64,000 bases of DNA, taken from the NCBI GenBank assembly GCA_021234155.1, contig JAJEKV010000071.1:3098483-3162482 (forward strand). Reading direction: 5' to 3'. Under the pieces are notes generated by a model. That model ran no database searches. It was given only the letters and a program-made list of their open reading frames with translations, and was not told the DNA's origin. This stretch comes from Isoetes taiwanensis. Lineage: Eukaryota; Streptophyta; Lycopodiopsida; Isoetales; Isoetaceae. The position numbers and the translations under genes were made by a program. Below are positions 55,623-64,000 of the stretch, in pieces; the stretch's first letter is position 1; each line of letters starts with the position of its first letter.

Positions 55623-55830
55623 CATGGAATAAAATAACGGCTAAGATTAGCCAAATGGCTATTTTGTAACAGTTTTGCCAAGAAAAACGGCTAAAGTAAA
55701 TGGAAAAAATGCCCAAAAAAAAGAAAATTTTAGCCCAATTTTTTTGCCGCCCATGTGAATTTTTAGGTTGAATAGCCAAACCTTTACGTCCAGACATATC
55801 CATGAGGACATCGATTAGCTAAACCTAAGA
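55623..55830. repeat. Left subterminal motif cluster of hAT-like element
   Basis: Repeated TAGCCAAA, GGCTATTT, GGCTAAAG, TAGCCCAA and TAGCTAAACC motifs in both orientations within 200 bp of the end. The same motif family is at 62,850-62,970. Confidence 0.65.
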
Positions 55831-56221
55831 TAGAGTGGGCTTGGAAAAATAGATAGATTAGCCCGAAATCTAACACCAACGTATGTACTAACTTTAAGAA
55901 ATTTCAAATAGTTCTTTCTTTTTTCCACTTTCTTTCTTGTTCCAAGTACAAAGTTGAAGCATTAGAGGAAAAGGAACAATGTAGTCCTGTTTTTTTTAGG
56001 TTTTTGAACATGTTCATGTATGTTTGTGTCTTGATTTATGTATCAACTCTTTTAATTTGGGTTTTTCCGGTCTGGCCGAAAACATTTTTGGTTTTATTTT
56101 AAAATTGATTTCCTAAGGTTCGAAGAGTTTTGGACGCCGGAAAAAAATCACGATTTTCCAAAAATTGGAAGGTTTTTTTTGCTTCGGATAATCTTCATTT
56201 GAGGGGTCGATGCCCGAGATC

Positions 56222-56504
56222 TAATTTGCCCCTTTCCATTTTCGCATGCATACCCGCCATCTGTTCATCATTGCCCATGTTTTCTGCTGTTTTACATCAG
56301 ATCCGGCAGGAGGGCCTATCTTTAAAAGGAAGTTTGAGGGCATTTGAATGCCTTCGAGCTGGTGAGTATGTAATTTGCCCCTTTCCATTTTCGCATGCAT
56401 ATCCCCGCCATCTATTATGTTTTCTTCTGTTTTACATCAGATCCGGCAGGAGGGTCTATCTTTGAAAGGAAGTTTTAGGGCATTTGAATGTCTTGGTGAG
56501 TATG
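56222..56504 (+). repeat. 149-bp tandem duplication next to desaturase exon
   Basis: TAATTTGCCCCTTTCCATTT starts copies at 56,222 and 56,371. The second is about 15 bp shorter and joins the desaturase exon. Both include CAGATCCGGCAGGAGGG. Confidence 0.92.
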
Positions 56505-56722
56505 GATTTGAGTACCTTCGCCTGTTTGTGGAAGAAATTAGTTGGGACAACGATATCATTTTGAGCCCTTTCTCCCTACAGTCCTTTAGATCGGCTATCC
56601 CTCATTTTTTCCATACATGGTTGAGAAATTATATCGGTGGAGTTCTTCTTTATCTGGTATCTGGCGGGCTCTGGTGCCTCTACATATATGATGGAAGAGT
56701 CACATCTATTCCCTGTTGGTAA
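56503..56722 (+). pseudogene. STE1: Sterol C5(6)-desaturase, N-terminal exon fragment
   Basis: Delta7-sterol C5(6)-desaturase introduces the C5 double bond during phytosterol synthesis in the ER membrane. Here about 60 codons match its N-terminus: FEYLRLFVEEISWDND, then PHFFHTWLRNYIGGVLLYLV and SGGLWCLYIY, the last being the first membrane segment. The histidine-box catalytic domain is absent. After LYIY the frame leaves homology and stops at 56,722. The expected start Met is out of frame by one base (ATGGA at about 56,502). It sits in the hAT-like element in the same orientation as the methyltransferase fragment, so it is a captured exon. Identification rests on my memory of the family's conserved N-terminus. 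Confidence 0.72.
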
Positions 56723-57180
56723 GAATTGAATACCATGTCTTGAAGATTTGCTTCACATTACTGCACATTACTATGCAGGTCTGAAGTTTTAACTGTAAAC
56801 GTAATTTGTTGTTGAAGCAATCTATCTAGATGGAGGCCATATAGGCATCTATTTTTGATTCTTACTTATTTGATACTTATTCTTTTTCTTTGATCTGATG
56901 CATAGTTTAAGAAGTAGATGGCTAGGTATATTTCCACGATTGGAGATGCATAATTTGGTGAACAGTTTTCTACTCTTCCACTTCCTGTTGTATTGTGTTA
57001 GATACTGACCCATAGCCAATAGCACAATAACTTTAAAACCTCTGGTAGATATCTCTCTGTTCTTACGTGTTCCAGCTTAGTGTCTGCAGATTGTTCTTAT
57101 GATGACTTCTAGATTAATGTAATAGGGAATATTTCAAGCTTAGTTGCATTTGCAAAAGCATAAATGATATTCCAAAGGAT

Positions 57181-57450
57181 GTGGTTAGTGCTTTTCGACT
57201 TGCGGGCGTGTCAGTTTATTCATGCTATTTGTTTTTCTTGCACATGAAGGTAAATTCCTTTTCGCAAAAAGGATCTCTCTCGCTAAGTACTCAAAATGTT
57301 GCATGGATACCTGTATCCGCCGATGGTAGTGAGAAACATGGTAAATCTCTAACTTCCTTAATGTTTCAGATCCTACATGTTTTGCCTGGGATCCGAACTC
57401 CAAAGGAGGAATTGGAGAGACAATATCCTCAGCCATGGAGGTATTTATGA
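57181..57450 (+). other. Exon-like stretch inside hAT-like element, unrecognised
   Basis: An open 89-codon frame, with an alternative exon-like reading after an acceptor-like TTTCAG at about 57,370 (DPTCFAWDPNSKGGIGETIS). It may be a third captured fragment. No family recognised. Confidence 0.25.
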
Positions 57451-58384
57451 CTGCATGTCTTTGCAAATTTGATGCTATTTGAAGAACAAGCAGCCAATTA
57501 TTTGTTCTTTGCATTTTCCAGGTATAGCAGAACAACACAATCTCTTAACAATAAGAGGTAATTATTATATTAGCCCCCGTAGATGATGAGCTCATGCTGC
57601 CACTGTTGAAGACCATGATGTGGATGTTTTTTTGCCATTGTTTTGTATTCAGTTTTCTAATTCCTTGCGGTAGTTCTATTCTTCCATTTTTGCTGCTTCT
57701 ATTCTTTTATTGGTATCTCTGCTCTGGATTTTCTCATTCAACTCCAGCTATATTGGCTTCTTAGTCTATTTGTGAGCCTGCAGAAGAGCTTGAGCATACG
57801 AGGTCAGTGTCAAGGTTCTCTTAGAATAATATTCTTATTAGATATTTACATCCAGGATTTCATTTGGGATTTTTGTGTTATAATGGTCCTGTTGTAAACA
57901 AGTACAACAATAAGCGCGGCTGTTTGAAGTTAAGTTATGAATAAATCCATCTGTAATTGCGCTCCTTGCAGAAACTTTTGAAGACATAACCTTATTGCCC
58001 TGGTACATTTTCCTTTGCTTGCTTCCTCAAAAATTAAGTTCTTGAGGTTCTTAGAGTTATAAATGTGTTGTATTCTCTAGAATTTGCAAGCTGCAAGTCA
58101 ATGAAGCTTATAAGGTGGGTGATGTTGCTTCTGATTTGTAGCCCAGATGTTTAAACTTGATTCTAATAAGCATAATTTCAGTTACATGCAATTATGTTGA
58201 TTTGGTTGTGATTATTCTAGGAAGTAGTTAACTGCACAAATTTAGTTGAGATGCATGGTCATGATGGACTGATAATAGTTTTGTTGGTGTGCATGCAGTA
58301 GCAATCTTTTGTCTTTGAAGGATAGCCCAAAATGCGGAGCTCCATGCAACAAGCATCCAAATTAAGGCCAATATTCGTGATGGT
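57451..58384. other. Intron-like sequence in hAT-like element
   Basis: AT-rich, no frame of note. The stretch up to 58,384 precedes the methyltransferase exon; upstream exons expected in a whole gene are not there. Confidence 0.5.
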
Positions 58385-58813
58385 GGGACATACCACAATT
58401 GGTGTGAAGCTTTTTCAACGTACCCTAGGACATATGACCTTATCCATGCAGATGGCATTTTCAGCATGTACCAGGATAGGTAATTATCTTTGACTTGCCA
58501 TCTACATTTAAAATTAAACATCTTTTTAACATGATTGCTTCTTTGCTAACCTGAAACAATGTTTGGCTTCTGTAGATGCGATATAGTCAATATCCTACTT
58601 GAGATGGACCGTATCTTACGTCCTGAAGGAGCGGTGATAATTCGCGACGAAGTTGATGTGCTTAACAAAGTTACTCGAATTACCAACAGAATGAGATGGA
58701 CAAGCAGAATGGCTGACCATGAAAGTGGACCATTCAACCGCGAGAAAATTGTAGTAGCTGTGAAATCTTACTGGGTGGTTGAATTGCCTTCAAACTCATC
58801 TACTATCAGCTGA
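58385..58813 (+). pseudogene. DUF248 (PMT-type) methyltransferase, last two exons
   Basis: Plant PMT proteins are Golgi type II membrane, SAM-dependent methyltransferase-like proteins (QUASIMODO2 family). Exon 58,385-58,479 encodes [19 protein letters not shown] then [19 protein letters not shown] donor at 58,480 and an acceptor TGTAG at 58,571-58,575 join it through a split Arg codon to 58,576-58,813 (CDIVNILLEMDRILRPEGAV, DHESGPFNREKIVVAVKSYW), ending at TGA. These are the conserved C-terminal blocks of the family. Upstream of GTYHNW the family's ERGLI-type sequence and all earlier exons (SAM-binding region) are missing. It is a captured gene end inside the hAT-like element; the intact splice sites and frame suggest recent capture. 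Confidence 0.88.
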
Positions 58814-61800
58814 TTTGCATAGAGGGAGGATACCAGCCTAGGTTCAAGGTCATGCCATATCATATCATATGTTGCAACCAGCTTCTAGGCAAATTTTGCT
58901 TCCCTCTCTATTTGTATTCTATTATATTTAAGAAGATGACTGGTAGCAGTCTACCATATGTTAGGCAATTAAAACTGAATTCTTTCTTAAAGGCCACTCA
59001 TGGAAATCATACCCCTCTGGCATGCCAATGTCAGTATTATAGGCATGTTCAGATTCTAGCCTGCTCATAATTGTTCATGGGATGCTTATAAAAGCAAAGG
59101 CAAAGCAAAGCATCCTAATAAAATATATGGCAAGTAGAATGTAAGTTTGCCATCATTGGCAATAGTTGTGGTTCATAAACGTCCTAAGGCACAGCTTTGC
59201 AGAATGTAAAATTTATTGAAGCGTCTTATAAAATTCTTGGCTTGGCATGTGATTTCAAATACAGAATTGAAATGGCCCATTAAATGTATCAGGTGATAAG
59301 ATAGTAAAAAGTGTATTCAACCAACCCTGACAAGTTTCACTGGCCCATATCCAAGGCAAGCATATAGCGCTTTCCCTGTATATCAATTATCAAGTACGGG
59401 AGGGTGGCTGCCCCATCTGGGAGCTTCCATTATTTCAAAAACAAAACGACAGAGTGTGAATGTGGTCGCCCATATGGTACCTTCCATTATATTTCAAAAA
59501 CAAAACGAAACATATGGACAATATGGACACTTGGAGGCTTGGTCAATGTATTTTCAAATAATGCTACATATATGGACAATGTGAATGTGGAGATTTGAAC
59601 AAGATATTTAGAGATGGTAATGAGGAGGAATATATTGGTGCACGGCTTATCCCATATAGCATTAGCTTACCAACTTTTTGTTCGTCTTTTCTTTAGTATA
59701 TATATTGTATGAAGCTAGCATCTAATGGAGAAAATGTGGACTTGGTTTATGAGGTTCTTGATGGAGACTACTTGGAATACTTTTATGGCAATATTTCAAT
59801 CAATAATCAATATGCGTTTGCTCACAAGTCTCTACGTTGTAGGTGAACATGTTCCATGATCCAGACTTAGAGGATACAGTGCAAGATTTGACAAACATGT
59901 TGTCAACACACATTGTGAGGTAGTGCTTGATGATTTTAAAGAACTTCACGTCATGGGCATTGAATGTCACGTATATAGTTATGAGCACATCCAATAGTTT
60001 CTTCCTTTCTAAACGAATAGCCATATTGTTATTTAGTTGAACCGCGGGACTGAGAACATTAATTATGCAGACCTCATGCATTCTTGCAGGTTCATATACT
60101 GTATAGACTATAGCAAGAAGAGCCAAAGTTCTATTGAGTTCGTGACATATATGGGTATATTCGAAATAGAAGTGCAAGTTTAGTGCTAGCTTCAAGACTT
60201 GAAATCGGATGAGTTTGGACTTTACATAATATACAAGGCCAACACACTTTTCACTTTCATGAAATTTGTCTATGCATTAGACATTGGAAAAATATGATTT
60301 ACATGAATGACATTTCTCAATAGAAGTCAAAAATGGTGTATGCAAATACAAGGACTTGACAAAAGGTAGGCAACGGACTTAAAGCAGAATGGTTATACTA
60401 TTGATAGGTTTTTAAACAAGCTTCATATCAGTATGTATGCATAAAACACATTTCATGAAGTAGAACTTTGCTTGGAATCCAAATTTAGCTTCATTTTTTT
60501 GTTGCAGTTGTTTAGAGTTGCTCTCTGGCTGTGTTGTGCACTCGACTCTGTACTCTGTACAAAATTCTATACTTTGTAGTCTAGAAAGTTACATTATATT
60601 AACGAGTGGTCCATTAATTTTCCATTACTTTCTCAATAATAAATGCATCTACTATTATAACCCGACTTTTGCATTACCCCATGCAAACTTCATCTTTCAT
60701 GTAAATGTGGTTACTGCAAATGTTAGTGAAAAGTGTAGGGTTGATGACTTTTGCTGTAGCTCCCATAGGCTTGCAGGCTTAATGTAGGGTTGACAACATT
60801 TTTTACATTTCACCATTGTTCAACATACATTGGCTACACAATGCTCATCTTATGACTCTTCACCGATGCGAAATGGATGGGCTCTATTCATCTATATGCA
60901 CTATTCTCTAAATAAAAAAATAAATAGAGATGTCTTTTGATTGTGAAGGATGCATATCCATCTTTTGTGCAATGGACATCTGTGTATGACAGCCATGTAT
61001 TATGACAGCTATTCCATGGTTCAAAGGGATATCTTATACCGCTTGAATTATGTCAAATATTAATGGGCGTCATTAGCAAATTCAAATTCAATATGTAACA
61101 CGATGGGCGAACAATGAAGCAACATTTTCTACCATACAATGCCCATATCGGTTTCAATAAACAATTCAGGGTAGTCCATTCGTCTTATGAAATGGAGTAT
61201 CCTCCTTTCTCAGAAAGTGAGTCCAACTTGATAACTATATAGACAGAGCCTGTACGTACTCAATTTATTACTGTTGCACCCATGGAAATACAAAACTAGG
61301 AAATGTCTATTCCATAAGAAACATAGAATCAGAAAGATTCTAAGACAAGTCTGACGATTGCATAATATTTTTTATCTGCTTTATCAGAAGTTTTGAGTAA
61401 CTAAATGGTATCTCCTCTGCCTTTGAGGGTGCAACATATGCGAGATGCTTAATATATAGCTAGAGTGTGGACAGAAACCATTATGTAAGCTTTTTGTTTT
61501 ACATTCAAATGACAGTCTTTTTTTTTTCGTAACAACATCCTTTTTCTGCTTATTGTTGACATTGGTATTTGTGCTTATCATAACACTCACCAAAGGAGTT
61601 TCAGACAATGAAACATGGCACCGACCATCTCAAGCTCGACAAGTCTATTCAAGATATATTTTGATCATATTGTAGAGCATGTCATTATGCATGTCATTAT
61701 GCAATTTATAAAATACTGAGCACTTGGTATATGCTTCTATGTTTTATATGGTTTGCTCAGAATAATTTTTTGCAGAATGCATGGTAAGCAAGTTCATATT

Positions 61801-61845
61801 ATGCTTTGGGAAAATCTCATCAATTAAGTAAGTTTACATGAATCT
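58814..61845. other. Non-coding interior of hAT-like element
   Basis: AT-rich sequence after the methyltransferase stop. An imperfect repeat of TTCCATTATTTCAAAAACAAAAC occurs at about 59,425 and 59,483. No gene supported; frames such as 59,800-60,195 minus have no known motif. Confidence 0.5.
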
Positions 61846-61918
61846 TTTTATTAATCTTTTTATTAATCTTTTATTTAATCTTTTTATTAATCTTTTTTTT
61901 TAATCTTTTTTTTTAGTA
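61840..61918. repeat. TTTTTATTAATC 12-bp tandem repeat
   Basis: Five or six imperfect units, ending in long T runs. Confidence 0.9.
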
Positions 61919-62729
61919 AGTTTACTATTCTATTCTATTTTAAGGTTGGTAAAATGGCATAATATCACCTCTCTTTAGTATTTTCCATGTCATTATGCAA
62001 TTGATAATATTGAAAACATCATAATAACCTTGACGTAGTTTGCTATATGGAAAAGCCTTCTCAATTAGTATGTTGGTTTTGTAAACACATGCTGAAGCGT
62101 GGCCAAGATTTCGAAATGTTCTATTAATATGTAAAAAGGCATAGACATATTTATTACTGCTAAGTTGAAAAGCAACACAACCTTTTATTGGTTGGAAGTC
62201 CATAGGTTAGGAATGCGACATGGAAATTTCCTTTTGCTACAATAGAACAGTTTGAGCCATGAATTCAAATGGAGGATGTGGGAATAATTGTTGGGCATTG
62301 AACTTAAAAGCTTCCCATATTAGTTGCTCAAAAAACAAAACTCGGTAATACTTATTTATAGTTTCTAGGTTAGGTAGTCTATAAGTCTGACCTAGCATAC
62401 AAACCAGAGGTATGCCAAAGCCCTAATGTATATGCACTCAACTCTTTTGTTGAAACTAACCACGTGTTCAATCATAAGGGCATAGATGCACTTGAAAGAT
62501 GGCACATTACATGGTTGGGATAAGAACACTTTAGAAGTTTATGGGGGTTCTTGGAAGACCTCATGATACGGACACACACTTTAAGCACATCTCAAAAGAC
62601 CTGGCATCCATAACTTTGAATTGGATAGATTTCATGGGACTTATCTGATACATATTACAAAGTAAGACATAAGCCATATTGTCTGTTCTAGCCAACAATG
62701 AAACAAGCACCACTTCAAGTGGTTACTAA

Positions 62730-62757
62730 GCCCGGCAACGCCGGGCACCATAACTAG
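62730..62757 (+). mobile_element. Helitron-like 3' terminus
   Basis: GCCCGGC (62,730-62,736), loop AAC, GCCGGGC (62,740-62,746), seven bases, then CTAG (62,754-62,757) followed by T. A GC hairpin just before a CTRR end inserted before T is the defining Helitron 3' end. The 5' end was not located and no Rep/helicase is present. It lies inside the hAT-like element, 236 bp from its right end, and resembles the end at 28,940. Confidence 0.7.
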
Positions 62758-62849
62758 TTTACAATAATTTCAATGTCTTTGCCAAAATGCTTGGATTTTT
62801 TCAAATTACTATTGCGTGTTGGCTAATATTTGCCTTTCCATTTTGTGAA

Positions 62850-62993
62850 AGTTTAGCCAAAAGCAAGAAAGTGTGATGGAGAAAAACCATTTAGTTTAGC
62901 CAAGTGTTAGAAACTTCTAGCCCCATTTTGAAGGTAGTTTAGCTAAACCTATTTTGGCTACACTAAAATATAGGAGTAGTAATTTATTCCATG
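62850..62993. repeat. Right subterminal motif cluster and terminus of hAT-like element
   Basis: TTTAGCCAAAAG, GTTTAGCCAAG and TTTAGCTAAACC motifs followed by the inverted end TTTATTCCATG. Confidence 0.65.
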
Positions 62994-63156
62994 CTCTTCA
63001 AACCTCTGAAGTTCCTCCTCTGCTTGCTGCCTTTCTTGTGTCGGGTCGACGTCGATGATGTCTTGCCACCTTTAAATGTGTGTTACACCTTCATCTTTAC
63101 CCACCTTTAAAAGTGCTTGGAACGTTTAATTAGAGCTACCTTTTTAAGTACTTAGA

Positions 63157-63285
63157 TGTTATTTAAATGCTTAGATGTTGCGGAGCTGGCATTCGGTCAC
63201 ATTCTTCAGATGCTTCTCTTTGCTTCATTCGGGGCCGTAGGGAATTGACAGTAAAATGTCATAACTTGAATAAAGCTCTATGCAA
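63157..63285 (+). repeat. R-family fragments at right edge of chromovirus remnant
   Basis: 63,157-63,222 matches 25,130-25,205. 63,224-63,280 matches R block 1 (TTCGGGGCCGTAGGGAATTG, as near 11,206 and 27,327). The two segments are adjacent here but about 2 kb apart elsewhere. Confidence 0.75.
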
Positions 63286-63539
63286 TTAATTTGAGAGATA
63301 TGACATGTTTTTGCAAGTGCAAAACTTAGTTCATACAATTTAAATAGGAGTTAAATATATTAAGCAATAGAACCAACTTATCATTCATAAAAAGATGGAA
63401 TATGTACAAAAACAAAATATAGATGCATAAGCCAATTTATAAATAATTACTTTAGTACATTGTGAAAAATAAAAAGACCAATTAGATGCTTAAACAAATA
63501 TACAGATAGTACATCTCTTTAAAATTGAATTGAATCAAA

Positions 63540-63690
63540 TTGAAGTTTATCGTCCACTGAGACCATTCGACCTATGGGACTTAAACAAAAAAACAAAAGA
63601 ATTTGGCCTATTACTATCCAAGATTAAAAAACCCTCGCCCAGAAGAGTCTAGACGGAAAAACCTTAGCAGTTATAGGCTTGTTGAGTAAA
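63540..63690 (-). mobile_element. 3' end of a sister LINE
   Basis: TTTATCGTCCACTGAGACCA, CCTATGGGAC and AAAAACCTTAGCAGT correspond in order to 46,313-46,440, the 3' UTR of the LINE nested in the YR element. Its tail is an ATTCAATT-type repeat (63,520-63,550). How far the body extends to the right is unclear. Confidence 0.7.
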
Positions 63691-64000
63691 CTAGATATGA
63701 AAATAACATAGAAGTCATATTTAAACGAGTCATGATCAAAAGTCACATCATCCTAAACTTAAATTTTACTTTGCTTTCTTCGCGTGTACTTTTGGAATCT
63801 TATGTTCCCGTATGGATGTGATGTCTTTTCCCCTTGGTGGTGCATAGGACCAAAGAATACAACTTACTTTTTCTTTTCTTGGGGGATCGGAGGATGTAAC
63901 CCACTATTGCATCTTGGTCACCAATTGGGTAGCATGTATTCGGAACACGCTTAGCATGTTATTAATTGTCTGGCCTTTATCTATTTACTTATCTATCTGT
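63691..64000. other. No gene seen to window end
   Basis: May be the body of the sister LINE or unrelated sequence; no frame recognised. Confidence 0.4.

Larger units (their letters stand above)
55615..63001. mobile_element. hAT-like DNA element carrying host gene fragments
   Basis: A 7,371-bp insertion (55,623-62,993) flanked by CTCTTCAA on both sides (55,615-55,622; 62,994-63,001), an 8-bp target duplication as in hAT elements. The ends are 11-bp inverted repeats CATGGAATAAA/TTTATTCCATG. Both subterminal zones hold many TTAGCYAAA-like motifs, as expected for transposase binding sites. The terminus departs from the usual hAT YARNG start. No transposase frame is seen. It carries a sterol-desaturase exon, methyltransferase exons and a Helitron end, so it is a non-autonomous, Pack-type element. 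Confidence 0.85.

Noticed and set aside
58385..58813. Functional methyltransferase gene
   Set aside because: Only the last two exons exist; the SAM-binding region and all earlier exons are missing in the sequence upstream.

Overview
This window is nuclear DNA of a land plant. It has spliced plant gene fragments (AT-hook AHL, a DUF248-type methyltransferase, a sterol C5-desaturase), a Ty3/gypsy chromovirus, plant L1-type LINEs and LTR elements with initiator-Met-tRNA primer sites. A tyrosine-recombinase (YR/DIRS-superfamily) retroelement and a large transposon load suggest a big-genome, perhaps non-flowering vascular plant such as a fern, lycophyte or gymnosperm. That placement is inference. 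I see no intact housekeeping gene. The window is mostly a museum of nested transposons.

Layout. 1-3.56 kb: mostly unique sequence with a coiled-coil ORF fragment, a well-formed but unrecognised exon pair and a 32-bp perfect inverted repeat. 3.56-9.70 kb: a complete, young, non-coding LTR retrotransposon (LTRs about 2.32 kb, 5-bp target duplication) that carries a 73-nt tRNA-like sequence in each LTR. 9.7-29.1 kb: copies of an unclassified multi-block repeat family, here called the R family. One copy is split by two abutting TIR elements (12.97-16.99 kb and 16.99-23.75 kb); the second holds a 5'-truncated L1 LINE (about 17.22-21.23 kb). The uninterrupted site survives near 28.22 kb. A truncated AHL gene lies at 25.5-26.1 kb. 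29.1-37 kb: an LTR plus primer-binding site, a possible second LTR, a G-quadruplex candidate, a 57-bp tandem repeat and a 319-bp MITE.

37-63.1 kb is one decayed minus-strand chromovirus (LTR edge and polypurine tract near 37.57 kb, chromodomain remnant, integrase, RNase H, RT, protease, gag, and two extra upstream ORFs). It was interrupted twice. An 11.2-kb YR retroelement (41,822-53,053; gag, DIRS-type RT/RNase H, R-H-R-H/W-Y recombinase) sits exactly in the protease region, flanked by a 16-bp duplication, and itself contains a LINE (about 46.28-51.75 kb). A 7.37-kb hAT-like DNA element (55,623-62,993; 8-bp duplication, 11-bp inverted termini) sits in an upstream ORF and carries fragments of two host genes in one orientation. 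The right edge (63.1-64 kb) holds R-family scraps and the 3' tail of a sister LINE.

Relative ages follow from the nesting: chromovirus before YR element before its LINE; chromovirus before the hAT-like element; R family before the TIR pair before the L1. The LTR element at 3.56 kb, with nearly identical LTRs, is among the youngest.
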